64,000 bases of DNA, from assembly GCA_964586075.1 (NCBI GenBank), contig CAZPGZ010000012.1, positions 23,975 through 87,974 on the forward strand. The letters are read 5' to 3'. Position 1 is the first letter of the stretch; the number at the start of each line of letters is the position of its first letter. The translations under genes were made by a program, and so were the position numbers. The stretch is from JBAZLV01 sp964586075. Lineage in GTDB: Bacteria > Nitrospirota > UBA9217. The notes beneath the pieces were generated by a model. That model was given only the letters and a program-made list of their open reading frames with translations, searched no databases and was not told where the DNA came from. Positions 1 through 8,596 of this stretch are shown here, piece by piece.

Positions 1-1169
1 ATCGCTTTTTTCACCATTTCTTCAAACTGCTGAATGGCCTCTTCAGTGCGAGGAGTATATTTCGCCTCTTTTGATCCGGCTTGGGTCGCATATGTTCCGT
101 CGACAAGCACCACGGCGGATATTTTTTTCACTTCACCGGTCGGGCTGACTATACGGCTGACTACTTTGCTGATTTCATAATTGACGGTGTCATTCTTTTT
201 CTCTGACGTTGCCGGGACCGGTTTTGACACCGCTTGCTGCGCTTTGTCCGGAAGATTCGAAGTAACGCCCGGCACGCCTGCGGGACTTCCCGCGTTCGAT
301 TTTTCACTGCTCCGCTGTTCACTTCTGACGACCTGTCCGTCGGGATCATACTTTTCCTCGGTTTTTTCTGTTTTGGTAAAGTCGAGTGCCGCGGAAATTC
401 TGGCGCGCACCTTTCCTTTGCCGACCACCGGCTCAAGCATGCTCACCACTTTTGTTTCTATGTCCTTCTCGTAGCCCCGTTGATAATCGAACTGGCCGCT
501 CGTCAGGGCCATGTTTTCGTCGACCCGGGCCGTAAACATTTCGCCGTTGCTGTTCACCACGGACACATCGTTCGGATCAAGCCCCTCAACGCTGCTCGAC
601 ACCAGGTGCACAATCCCCTGCACCTGCGCCTGGGTCAGCCGTCTTCCGGCCTTAAGCTTGACGAGCACCGACGCTTTCGGTTTTCCCTCCTTCTGCATGA
701 ACAGGGATTTTTCCGGAACTACAAGATGCACTCTGCACTGGTCTATTTCTGCAAGAGAACGGATCGTTCTCGCCAATTCTCCTTGGAGGGCTCTGCGGTA
801 ATTCAATTTCTGAACGAAATCCGTCATGGTAAAACTTGTCTTGTCGAACAGTTCGAACCCGATGCCGCCGCCCTGCGGCAGGCCCTGACCAGCAAGCTGG
901 AGACGCAACTCGTATACTTTGTCGGCCGGCACCATGATCCCGCCGCCTTCAGTACGATAAGGAACCCGCAGTTCATTCAGCTTTTGAATAATGGCCCCCC
1001 CGTCTTCCTGGGTAAGATTCGAGAAGAGGAGCTGGTACTCCACTTTCTGGCTCCAGGTCACCAGCATGATAATTGCCGCAACAATCAGAACAACGACACC
1101 CAGAAGGGTCAATTTTTTCTGGAGCGGCATGATTTTAACCTGCTCTGTAATCGTATTTAAGTCTGCCAT
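1..1169 (-). CDS. fliF: Flagellar MS-ring protein FliF (N-terminal part, cut by window edge)
   Basis: FliF forms the inner-membrane MS ring at the base of the flagellum, on which the C ring and export gate assemble. Reading back from an ATG at 1169 gives 389 uninterrupted codons reaching the left edge, so the C terminus is missing. After a short cytoplasmic start there is a membrane segment at about residues 19-36. It is followed by a YscJ/FliF-type periplasmic region with typical motifs such as the stretch around VVPEKSLF and the LVSSSVEGLDP segment. AGAGGT sits just upstream as the ribosome site. It follows fliE, flgC and flgB in the usual order. An antisense open frame over the gene is a shadow. 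Confidence 0.95.
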   Translation of the reverse strand, partial: MADLNTITEQVKIMPLQKKLTLLGVVVLIVAAIIMLVTWSQKVEYQLLFSNLTQEDGGAIIQKLNELRVPYRTEGGGIMVPADKVYELRLQLAGQGLPQGGGIGFELFDKTSFTMTDFVQKLNYRRALQGELARTIRSLAEIDQCRVHLVVPEKSLFMQKEGKPKASVLVKLKAGRRLTQAQVQGIVHLVSSSVEGLDPNDVSVVNSNGEMFTARVDENMALTSGQFDYQRGYEKDIETKVVSMLEPVVGKGKVRARISAALDFTKTEKTEEKYDPDGQVVRSEQRSSEKSNAGSPAGVPGVTSNLPDKAQQAVSKPVPATSEKKNDTVNYEISKVVSRIVSPTGEVKKISAVVLVDGTYATQAGSKEAKYTPRTEEAIQQFEEMVKKA

Positions 1170-1261
1170 GACATACCTCTGATTATAAAATGCAAAATAG
1201 AATCCGATGCTGCATTATGATACCGGCTACTGATCCGAACGGAGCGGCCGTTTTCCTTGTT

Positions 1262-1552
1262 TTAAATCTGCATTTTCATGATTTCCTGATATGCGGAAAG
1301 CAGCTTGTTTCTTACCTCGATCATCAGCTGAAAATTCATGTCCGCTTTCTCCATGGAAATAATCGCCTGCGTCACGTCTCCCCCGTTTGCAAGTTCCTTT
1401 ACGGCCTTGTCCGCGTCATTCTGCACCTGCGTGAGCTTTCCCATGGCCTCCTGCATAATATCGTCGAAGACCGAGGACGTTTCTTTGCCCGTCGTTTTGA
1501 GCTGGGATAAATTTTCTCCTGCGCCGGCTCCGGTAATTTTGAGGTCAGACAT
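1262..1552 (-). CDS. fliE: Flagellar hook-basal body protein FliE
   Basis: FliE links the MS ring to the proximal rod and is among the first proteins exported. The 96-residue product has the family length and the conserved C terminus (region with KADMNFQLMIEVRNKLLSAYQEIMKMQI-type helix, last 30 residues). The ATG at 1552 is preferred over an upstream in-frame start because GAGGGAGT lies directly before it and the usual short polar N terminus follows. It sits between flgC and fliF, the standard order of the basal-body operon. Confidence 0.93.
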   Translation of the reverse strand: MSDLKITGAGAGENLSQLKTTGKETSSVFDDIMQEAMGKLTQVQNDADKAVKELANGGDVTQAIISMEKADMNFQLMIEVRNKLLSAYQEIMKMQI

Positions 1553-1578
1553 GACTCCCTCCTCGTGCACATTGTTTA

Positions 1579-1992
1579 TTACGCTTTCAACAGATCAAGC
1601 GTTCTTACCAGATTTGATTTAGACATGTTGAAAGCTGCGACCGATGCTTCATACGCCCGCGAGGCCATCATCATGTTCACCATTTCTTCAATCACATTGA
1701 CATTCGGCATTGCCACGAACCCGTTTTTGTCCGCATCAGGATGACCGGGATCATAGATCATCTTCGGAGGCGTCGAGTCAACCACTACCTCGGAAACCTT
1801 CACGCCTTCGAGTCCCTCGGTATTCGACTTTTCCGGTTCTGCCGAAAAAACCACATCTCTTCTTTTGTACGGTCCGCCCTCGGCAGTGCGGGTGGAATGA
1901 GCATTCGCCATATTCGAAGCGATGACATTCATACGCTGACGCTGCGCCGCGAGCGCTGATGCGCTTACCTGAAAAACACCGAAAGAATCCAT
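1579..1992 (-). CDS. flgC: Flagellar proximal rod protein FlgC
   Basis: FlgC is one of the rod subunits that cross the periplasm. The 137-residue protein carries the N-terminal rod signature with an ANxxNAxS/T-like segment (VIASNMANAHST, about residues 24-35). It also has the C-terminal helix motif with NVIEEMVNMMMASRAYEA typical of FlgC. Start and stop abut flgB upstream (3 bases) and fliE downstream (26 bases), so the three genes are surely co-transcribed from the sigma-54 promoter before flgB. Confidence 0.96.
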   Translation of the reverse strand: MDSFGVFQVSASALAAQRQRMNVIASNMANAHSTRTAEGGPYKRRDVVFSAEPEKSNTEGLEGVKVSEVVVDSTPPKMIYDPGHPDADKNGFVAMPNVNVIEEMVNMMMASRAYEASVAAFNMSKSNLVRTLDLLKA

Positions 1993-1995
1993 ATG

Positions 1996-2358
1996 TTACC
2001 CCTTGATTGCGTTTTTAAACATCTTAATTTTTGCTCCAAGCATGGACACGCTGGTCTGAAACAGAATCGAGTTCTCGGTCATTTTGGAAACTTCCTTGTC
2101 GAGTTCTACCGTATTCTGATCGACCCAGGCCTGCGCATCCTCCGCGGTTAATATCTGAGATGATCCCGTTTCGCTTCCGCCTAAATGCTGCGAGGAGGTG
2201 ACCGTTAGCTTTAATTCTGAGCCAAGAACCTGGCTGAACTGAACGTCCTTTGCCTTGTACCCCGGAGTGTCGACGTTCGCAATATTTGAGGTAATCACCT
2301 TATGCCGGAACCCCGTTGCTTCTACCAGCCGATTAAGGATTGTAAAACCGTCACTCAT
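1996..2358 (-). CDS. flgB: Flagellar proximal rod protein FlgB
   Basis: FlgB is the most membrane-proximal rod subunit. The 120-residue product has the rod motif VITSNIANVDTPGYKA near residues 21-36 and the C-terminal helix ending in FKNAIKG. A strong ribosome site, AAGGAGG, lies before the ATG at 2358. It is the first gene of the flgB-flgC-fliE-fliF run. A sigma-54-type promoter sits about 25 bases upstream, which fits control by the FlrC-like activator encoded by the next gene upstream. Confidence 0.96.
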   Translation of the reverse strand: MSDGFTILNRLVEATGFRHKVITSNIANVDTPGYKAKDVQFSQVLGSELKLTVTSSQHLGGSETGSSQILTAEDAQAWVDQNTVELDKEVSKMTENSILFQTSVSMLGAKIKMFKNAIKG

Positions 2359-2382
2359 CGCTATCCTCCTTACTTAATTACT

Positions 2383-2398
2383 ATCAAATATCGTGCCA
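2383..2398 (-). promoter_or_regulatory. Sigma-54 (RpoN) promoter for flgB-flgC-fliE-fliF
   Basis: On the minus strand the sequence reads TGGCAC, five bases, then TTGAT. This matches the TGGCAC-N5-TTGCW consensus at every position of the -24 element and misses only the C of the -12 element. The predicted transcription start is about 12 bases further on, leaving a leader of roughly 15 bases that contains the flgB ribosome site. Confidence 0.7.
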
Positions 2399-2450
2399 GA
2401 AGCTCTTGTAAAATCTCTTTAATTTTGCAACATTTTTTCGGCAGCTCGCG

Positions 2451-3776
2451 CTAATATGCGGCACTATTTTCATAACCCGGGAAATTTTTTCCGTATTCGT
2501 TCAGCTTATTTCGTATGGTCCTGACGCTCACCCCGAGTATTTGTGCCGCTTTTGTCTTGTTGCCGTGAACGTCCTTAAGTGTCTTTAAAATCAATTCTTT
2601 TTCCATATCTCTGATTTTCCCGTTGGCGGTCTGATCCTCCCCTTCCGCAGCATCCACCATGAGATCACACGGTTCGATCAGGTCACCGGTGCAGATCAAT
2701 ACCGCCCGTTGAATAACATTTTCCAACTCCCGTACATTACCGCGCCATGACCGTCCTTTCAGGATCGCTGTGGCCTCCTCCGAACATCCCCGGATTTTTT
2801 TTCCCGCAGCTGCGGAAAACCGTTCGATAAAGCGTGCACTGAGTGAGACAATATCCTCCGGTCTTTCCCGGAGCGGCGGCACTTTCAGGGGAAACACGTT
2901 CAACCGGTAAAACAGATCTTCACGAAAGCGCCCTTCTGCGCATTCCTTGGCAAGGTTTCTGTTTGTTGTCGCCAAAACACGGACATCGACCGGAATCGGT
3001 TCTTTCCCACCAACGCGGTCGATCTCACGCTCTTGCAAGGCCCTCAGAAGCTTTGCTTGCAGCATCAAGGGAAGTTCTCCTATTTCATCAAGCAGAAGAG
3101 TTCCGCCGTCCGCCAGTTCGAATTTGCCTTTTTTCCTCTCGATCGCGCCGGTGAATGCGCCCTTCTCATGTCCGAAAAGCTCGGACTCAAGCAGATTATC
3201 GGGGATCGCCGCGCAATTTACGGCAACAAATGGTTTGTCTTTTCTCCGGCTTGTCTGCTGAATGCGCCTCGCAAGCAGTTCCTTCCCCGTACCGCTTTCT
3301 CCGTTAATAAGCACTGTGATATCATTTGCCGCAAGGTTCTCCGCAAGCGCCACAATCCTCTTCATCTCGGGGCTTTCCGCCAGCATGTCCTTTCCCGCGG
3401 CAGCACGGCTTATGATGGAATCAAGCGCTTTTTTCAGCGAATCAAAGGAAAAAGGTTTCATAAGATAATCCGTAGCGCCTTCTTTCATGCTTTCCACTGC
3501 GTTTTCGACGGTCCCAAACCCGGTTATTACCAGCACCGGCAGATTTCCGATGCGGCGGCGTATTTCCTTCAAAAAAGTGAGGCCGTCCATTTTCGGCATA
3601 TTCATGTCCGTCACCACCAACTGATAGCCGGATTGCTGCAGTTTGTTCAGGCCTTCCGCCCCGCCGTCGCACACAACCACCGGAAAACCCATTCGCTGAA
3701 TGGCCTCTTTCAGTGCTGATCGCATTTGCGGGTCGTCATCGACGACAAGAATAGGTTTTGTACACGCTGTCTGCAC
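2451..3776 (-). CDS. Sigma-54-dependent response regulator, FlrC/FleR-like
   Basis: A 441-residue activator in the order receiver, AAA+ sigma-54 interaction domain, Fis-type helix-turn-helix. The receiver has the DDD acidic pocket and a phospho-acceptor in TDMNMPKMDG. The AAA+ part has GESGTGKE (Walker A) and the GAFTGA loop that contacts sigma-54. The GTG at 3776 is chosen because AAGGAG lies eight bases before it; the longer open frame adds residues unlike any receiver. The gene follows a soluble PAS kinase and precedes flgB, the arrangement of FlrB-FlrC systems that switch on mid-class flagellar genes. Assignment as FlrC is by context. Confidence 0.88.
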   Translation of the reverse strand: MQTACTKPILVVDDDPQMRSALKEAIQRMGFPVVVCDGGAEGLNKLQQSGYQLVVTDMNMPKMDGLTFLKEIRRRIGNLPVLVITGFGTVENAVESMKEGATDYLMKPFSFDSLKKALDSIISRAAAGKDMLAESPEMKRIVALAENLAANDITVLINGESGTGKELLARRIQQTSRRKDKPFVAVNCAAIPDNLLESELFGHEKGAFTGAIERKKGKFELADGGTLLLDEIGELPLMLQAKLLRALQEREIDRVGGKEPIPVDVRVLATTNRNLAKECAEGRFREDLFYRLNVFPLKVPPLRERPEDIVSLSARFIERFSAAAGKKIRGCSEEATAILKGRSWRGNVRELENVIQRAVLICTGDLIEPCDLMVDAAEGEDQTANGKIRDMEKELILKTLKDVHGNKTKAAQILGVSVRTIRNKLNEYGKNFPGYENSAAY

Positions 3777-3802
3777 GGTAATACTCCTTTCGCTGTCCAC
3801 AG

Positions 3803-5014
3803 TTAGCCGTGAGTTCCTGATAAAACCGGCGCGGACAATTCTGCATGGGCTAAGGTGCTGTCTCCGGTTTCTTCCAAGGGAAACCACAGGCTGAACGTGC
3901 TGCCTTTTCCCGTTTCGCTTCGGACCGTGATAGCTCCCTTGTGTGCTTGCATGATTTTTGATGTAATCGCCAACCCGAGGCCGGTCCCGGAGTCCTTTGT
4001 TGTGAAAAATGGATCAAAAATCTTTTCCACATTCTCGGGTGCAATGCCGCCGCCGTTGTCCGTGATATTTACGGCCACCTGGTTGTTGTTGCTTGCCGTC
4101 GTTATTTGAATCACGCCGCCGTCGGGCATGGCCTGCACCGCATTCATAATAATGTTCATAAACACCTGTTTCAAAAGTTCTGAGTCTCCCATAATGGAGC
4201 ATGGTGCCGTCGCGCGTTCAATGGTTACTCTGCGAGAGTTCAAGAGCGGCGCCAGCATGTTCTGGGACTCCTGCATGACACTCTCCAGTTCGACAGGCCT
4301 GAACGATGGTCTTCGGGGGCGCGCAAACAACAGCATATTGGTGAGAATCGCATTGAGATTGCTAATCCCGGTTGAAATCCCCTGTGCAAGGTCCCTGTGC
4401 TGGGTGCCTACAAGCTCTTTTTCGAGCATGCTCGCGAATAATTCAATGCTGCAGAGCGGATTCCTGATTTCGTGTACGATCTTAACCGCCATTTCTCCCA
4501 TGGAAATCAGACGCTGGTTGCGTTCCTGCTGGACTTCGAGCTCGCGCAGCCTTGTTATGTCCTTGATAAGCACAACACGCCCACGCGACAATCCCGCTGC
4601 ATCGACGACATTGGAATGAGATACGATAACCGTATATTTTTTCCCTTTCACCGTCAGCATGGTCTCCGGCCCTTCATCGGCCAGGGAGAAGTCGAGCGCT
4701 GAAAACGATTTCCCGACAGATGTCCCCGGATCAAGGCCGAGCAGATTCTCCGCGGACCGGTTGAGCATCGTGACCTGGCCGCGGGGATCCACAACAACAA
4801 TGGCCTCTTCGAGGTTGTAGAGCACGGCATTCAGATTGTCCTTGCTTTGTTCTGCTTCGGCGAGCGCCCGGTTGAGCTGGTGGTTTTTGTTCTCCAGCTC
4901 CTTGGTCAGGTAGGTGATCCGGTCCTGCAAAAGCCCGTAATAGGACTCAAGACTCTGCGATGCCCGGGTGAAATTATCAAACGCCTGATTCAGTTGTTCC
5001 ACGTTCATAGCCAT
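3803..5014 (-). CDS. Soluble PAS-domain sensor histidine kinase, FlrB/FleS-like
   Basis: A 403-residue histidine kinase. The order is a coiled-coil N terminus (about 1-65), PAS domain (about 70-180), HisKA with the phospho-acceptor in VHEIRNPL, and HATPase with N, G1 (DNGGGI) and G2 (GTGLGLAI) boxes. No membrane segment is visible, so it is cytoplasmic like FlrB and FleS, which sense flagellar assembly state. The ATG at 5014 overlaps the stop of the upstream TPR gene as TAATG, which implies translational coupling. An upstream in-frame extension is within the TPR gene and rejected. Its partner is the regulator 26 bases downstream. Confidence 0.86.
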   Translation of the reverse strand: MAMNVEQLNQAFDNFTRASQSLESYYGLLQDRITYLTKELENKNHQLNRALAEAEQSKDNLNAVLYNLEEAIVVVDPRGQVTMLNRSAENLLGLDPGTSVGKSFSALDFSLADEGPETMLTVKGKKYTVIVSHSNVVDAAGLSRGRVVLIKDITRLRELEVQQERNQRLISMGEMAVKIVHEIRNPLCSIELFASMLEKELVGTQHRDLAQGISTGISNLNAILTNMLLFARPRRPSFRPVELESVMQESQNMLAPLLNSRRVTIERATAPCSIMGDSELLKQVFMNIIMNAVQAMPDGGVIQITTASNNNQVAVNITDNGGGIAPENVEKIFDPFFTTKDSGTGLGLAITSKIMQAHKGAITVRSETGKGSTFSLWFPLEETGDSTLAHAELSAPVLSGTHG

Positions 5015-6828
5015 TATGGTATCCTTTCGGAAATGGACCTGCCCTGCAGGTCTGCGCCGGCGAGGCGACCCAATGCGCTTTTGACCATCTTGATTTTCGC
5101 AAGCGCATCTGATGCCTGCTTTGCCGGTGCCAGCAGCGAAACTCGGTAGCAGGCCCATTCGATGTCCGCAAGCGCTGCAGAGTTCTGCTTGCTGTCAATC
5201 TTGAGCGAAGCAACTGCGGCGTAATGCCCCAGCGCTTCCTGCTTTTTCCCCTGATCAAACAGAAAATCCGCAAACATAACCTCTGCGGTAGGCGACCACT
5301 GATTTTTTGCGAATAAATTATTACAGAGTACTAATGCCTGTCCTGGATCCGGCAGTGATCGCGCCACGTCAAGCAGCAGTTGAACGTCCGGTTCCTTCAT
5401 TTCCTTGATGTTCTTCAGGGTTGCAAGCGTTTCCTGATATGCTCCGTTTACAAACAAGACTCGCGCCTGCGTCCGCAGCGCGTCGTCTTCCGTCGCCAGT
5501 TTCCTGCCCCGTTTGGCATATTGCGATGCAATTGCGGCCTCGCCGATGTCCGCATAGAAATCAGCCAGGAGAAGCCTGCCTTGTGCCTTTGTTTCTTCCG
5601 AGCCGTTTTTTATGAGCCATCTGCAGATATCAAGGTAAATTTTGCCCGAGTGCCGGAGCGCGCGTGCGATCTTAACGACTGATTGAGCCCGCGACGGTTC
5701 AAGGAGCCAGTGGCCCGCCACACGCCATACATTGGCCAGCTCTGTATTGTCTTTGTCTTTCAGCTCGATCAACAGAGACTCGATCTCCTCAAGCGCAGCG
5801 GGCACCGGCGTGCGTCTGCAAACCAGTTCGTTCAAAAATGGAATCGCCGACCCCGGCTTGCCCTGGCTTCTGTACATTTTTGCAAGAAGAAGCAGCGCGG
5901 TGTCGTATTCTTTCCCGTACGGATAATTCCGGCGTATTTCCAGAAGATTGTCGAGCGCTTCTTCCTGCTTTCCCCAAGCAAGATAGGTCGTTGCCAGATG
6001 CAGCAGCGCTTGCTGATGCAATCTCCGGTCTTTGGTAGTGAGCACTTCGGTGAAATACTTTTCTGCTGCGGGATATTTTTTTTCTTCTTTAGCGATCAGG
6101 CCAAGCCCGGCATACGCAGAGAGCTGTAGCTCAGGATCTTTGATGGAATTCAGATAAATTTTTGCATCCAGTAGTCTGCCCATCTCCCGGAAATTCTCAC
6201 CGATATTGAAAAGTGCTTCCTGCGAGGATTCCACAAATTTTTTATCTCTGGCAAGAAGCGACATGTACAGGTCATTGGCTTTTTTATAATTTCCGAGTTT
6301 GTGGACCGCATTTGCTTTTCCTAAAAGCGCCTGGACTGTTTCACCTGCTTTTTCATATGACTCAATTGCCTCATGAAAATTGCCGAGTTGGTACAAAGAA
6401 TCGGCAAGTCCAAGTTCAGCACGGGGCACGAATGAGGACTGTGAAAAATTTTTGAGAAAATTCCGGTAGCAAACCGTGGCCTCGGAATAACAGGTCATTT
6501 TTTTGTAGGTTTCCGCCCTGTCCAGAAGCAATCGTTCCTTCTCCGCTGTCGTAGCCGCGTAAATATAAGCGATCCTGAAATGTTCTATGGATTCGGCCGG
6601 CTTTTTCATTTGCACAAGCGATTGTGCGAACAGGCTATGGTATGCAGAAAGTTCACGGCTGGTCGGCTGGTATGCTGACAGGACATCCAGAGCATCTTCC
6701 GGCTTATTTGCATTCAACAATATCCGTGCTTTTTCGATCGGGCTGGTGCCTGTTGCGGAATCATCAGCTAAAACCGCCAAAGGTAGAAGAAGCGCTATGA
6801 CAATAAACGCTATTCTCATACCTGACAT
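5014..6828 (-). CDS. Exported TPR-repeat protein of the flagellar locus
   Basis: A 604-residue protein that starts with a hydrophobic signal sequence (about residues 4-21, ending AVLADD) and then consists almost wholly of tetratricopeptide-like helical repeats, for instance YQLGNFHEAIESYEKAG and AQGRLLLADFYADIGEAA. It is probably periplasmic or membrane-tethered and acts as a protein-binding scaffold. The position directly before, and overlapping, the FlrB-like kinase suggests a role in flagellar assembly or in feeding the kinase a signal, but no precise function is recognised. The start is uncertain: a second ATG lies nine bases inside, and neither has a well-spaced ribosome site. Confidence 0.75.
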   Translation of the reverse strand: MSGMRIAFIVIALLLPLAVLADDSATGTSPIEKARILLNANKPEDALDVLSAYQPTSRELSAYHSLFAQSLVQMKKPAESIEHFRIAYIYAATTAEKERLLLDRAETYKKMTCYSEATVCYRNFLKNFSQSSFVPRAELGLADSLYQLGNFHEAIESYEKAGETVQALLGKANAVHKLGNYKKANDLYMSLLARDKKFVESSQEALFNIGENFREMGRLLDAKIYLNSIKDPELQLSAYAGLGLIAKEEKKYPAAEKYFTEVLTTKDRRLHQQALLHLATTYLAWGKQEEALDNLLEIRRNYPYGKEYDTALLLLAKMYRSQGKPGSAIPFLNELVCRRTPVPAALEEIESLLIELKDKDNTELANVWRVAGHWLLEPSRAQSVVKIARALRHSGKIYLDICRWLIKNGSEETKAQGRLLLADFYADIGEAAIASQYAKRGRKLATEDDALRTQARVLFVNGAYQETLATLKNIKEMKEPDVQLLLDVARSLPDPGQALVLCNNLFAKNQWSPTAEVMFADFLFDQGKKQEALGHYAAVASLKIDSKQNSAALADIEWACYRVSLLAPAKQASDALAKIKMVKSALGRLAGADLQGRSISERIP

Positions 6829-6943
6829 AAAGCAACAAGCATGCCCAAACTTAACATTTTGATATATAATGATTTTTTAATAAATTGCGAAGAGAAAATA
6901 CGTCAGAGAAATGACAGGTGGCAGTGATTTGGCGGATATTGCG

Positions 6944-8362
6944 CTATTTAGTTGATTCTATGCCCATTTTTTTCATTTTTTCAAGTAATGTGGTTCTGTT
7001 GAGGCCAAGAAATTGTGCCGCTTTGCTTTTGACCCCTCCTGATTTTGATAAGGCTTTGAGAATCAAGTCTTTTTCCAGATTGCTGACAATTGAGCTGAGA
7101 TCAACACCGGTTTCGGGAATGTCATTGGCCGTCTTTTGTGCTGTGGCTGAAATAGACGAGACAGGATCAGCGCTTGGCTGCTGTGCCGGCAGGCAGGCGT
7201 AAAATTTTTCGGGGAGATCAGAAACCTGAATGGTATCGTTGCGTACAAGGATAGTAAGACGCTCTATTAAATTTTCCAGTTCCCGGACGTTCCCGGGCCA
7301 TTGGTATGACAACAGGCAATGCATGGCTTCCCGGGAAAATACAAACGGGTTCCGCTTTCTTTTTTTAGCAAACTCGTGGATAAAATGATCAACAAGAAGC
7401 GGAATATCTTCAGGCCTGCTCCTGAGGGGTGGAAGATGGAGCGGAATGACATTCAGTCGGTAGAACAAGTCCTCTCTGAATTTGCCTTCCTGGGTAAGTT
7501 TTTCGAGATTTCTATTTGTTGCAGCCAACACCCGCACATCTACCTTTACGGTTTTCATACCGCCGACGCGCTCAAATTCCCGCTCCTGCAGTACCCGCAG
7601 GAGTTTTACCTGGAGCGAAGGATCCAGCTCTCCCACTTCGTCAAGAAAGATTGTCCCATTCTGCGCCAGCTCAAATCTGCCGATCCGTGTGTTGATCGCG
7701 CCGGTGAAAGCACCTTTTTCATGCCCAAACAGTTCTGATTCAAGAAGATCGCGCGGTATCGCAGCACAATTCAGCGGCACAAACGGCCCCTCTGAGCGGG
7801 AGCTGTTGTAATGGATTGTCTTGGCAATAAGTTCTTTTCCGGTGCCGCTGTCGCCAAGGATCATGACCGTGCTGTCCGTGTCCGCTATCTGCTCGATCAG
7901 CCGGTATACTACCTGCATGCTGGGAGAGTCCCCGACAATACCCTCAAACTTGTATTTCTTCATAAGCTGCATCTTGAGCATGATGTTTTCTTTCTGCAGC
8001 TTTGAGACGTTCAACGCCTTGTTGATGACAATCATGATCTCATCGAGGTTGAAGGGTTTTGTGACGTACTCGAAGGCCCCGAGCTTCATCGCTTCTACTG
8101 CAGTCTGCACGGTTCCGAAGGCAGTGATCACGAGAACGGGTGTTTTGATGTTCAGGGTGGTAATTTCCTTGAGGACTTCAATGCCGTTGATTCCCGGCAT
8201 AATGAGATCAGTCAGGATAATATCGAATGAACTGCTTTTGATGCAATCAATTCCACTCTGCCCGTCTACGGCAAGAGTGACTTCAAAGCCTTTGTTTACC
8301 AGAAAAGACTGCAGGACATCGCGGACTGTTTCATCATCGTCAATAATAAGGACTCTCTGCAT
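6944..8362 (-). CDS. Sigma-54-dependent response regulator (NtrC family)
   Basis: A 472-residue activator with receiver, AAA+ and Fis-type DNA-binding domain. The receiver begins at residue 3 and has DDD and TDLIMPGING. GDSGTGKE and GAFTGA are intact. The C terminus carries KAAQFLGLNRTTL-type helix-turn-helix. No kinase gene is adjacent, so its partner is unknown; it may share the PAS kinase encoded downstream. The receiver starts at the first codon, so the ATG at 8362 is firm. A near-perfect housekeeping promoter places the transcription start at or within a base of that ATG. It is the second sigma-54 activator in the locus. Confidence 0.87.
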   Translation of the reverse strand: MQRVLIIDDDETVRDVLQSFLVNKGFEVTLAVDGQSGIDCIKSSSFDIILTDLIMPGINGIEVLKEITTLNIKTPVLVITAFGTVQTAVEAMKLGAFEYVTKPFNLDEIMIVINKALNVSKLQKENIMLKMQLMKKYKFEGIVGDSPSMQVVYRLIEQIADTDSTVMILGDSGTGKELIAKTIHYNSSRSEGPFVPLNCAAIPRDLLESELFGHEKGAFTGAINTRIGRFELAQNGTIFLDEVGELDPSLQVKLLRVLQEREFERVGGMKTVKVDVRVLAATNRNLEKLTQEGKFREDLFYRLNVIPLHLPPLRSRPEDIPLLVDHFIHEFAKKRKRNPFVFSREAMHCLLSYQWPGNVRELENLIERLTILVRNDTIQVSDLPEKFYACLPAQQPSADPVSSISATAQKTANDIPETGVDLSSIVSNLEKDLILKALSKSGGVKSKAAQFLGLNRTTLLEKMKKMGIESTK

Positions 8363-8368
8363 GAACGT

Positions 8369-8396
8369 ATTATACAGATTATCGGCGATGTGTCAA
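8369..8396 (-). promoter_or_regulatory. Sigma-70 promoter for the NtrC-family regulator
   Basis: On the minus strand there is TTGACA (8396-8391), a 16-base spacer, and TATAAT (8374-8369). Both hexamers match the consensus exactly. Only six bases separate the -10 box from the ATG, so the expected +1 is the A of the start codon itself. Confidence 0.75.
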
Positions 8397-8542
8397 TACA
8401 TTGACGCGAGGTTTTTATATATGCCTGGTACCGCTTGACGCCAGTGGAAAAAGCAGGAAAAGCTGTTATGTGCGCAAACAGGGAAGCTATCGAACAAGTT
8501 TCCTGTATTTGCTAACAGTTGAACAGGCAAAGGGAAATTGGT

Positions 8543-8574
8543 TGCATGCCATGTCCTCTGCGCACAGGCATGCA
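8543..8574. repeat. Inverted repeat in the gap after cheW
   Basis: Arms TGCATGCC and GGCATGCA pair perfectly over 8 bases around a 16-base loop, in the 234-base gap between cheW and the NtrC-family gene. There is no T-run on either side, so it is not a convincing intrinsic terminator. It may be a weak hairpin or a protein-binding palindrome. Confidence 0.3.
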
Positions 8575-8596
8575 GAGAGCATGCACTTGCACACTC

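Noticed and set aside
234..1160. A 308-codon plus-strand open frame
   Set aside because: It lies opposite fliF, has no family pattern and is explained by codon bias of the real gene on the minus strand.
6918..6933. A plus-strand sequence resembling a sigma-54 site (TGGCAG-N5-TGGCG)
   Set aside because: The -12 element matches poorly and no plus-strand gene follows; both neighbours are on the minus strand.
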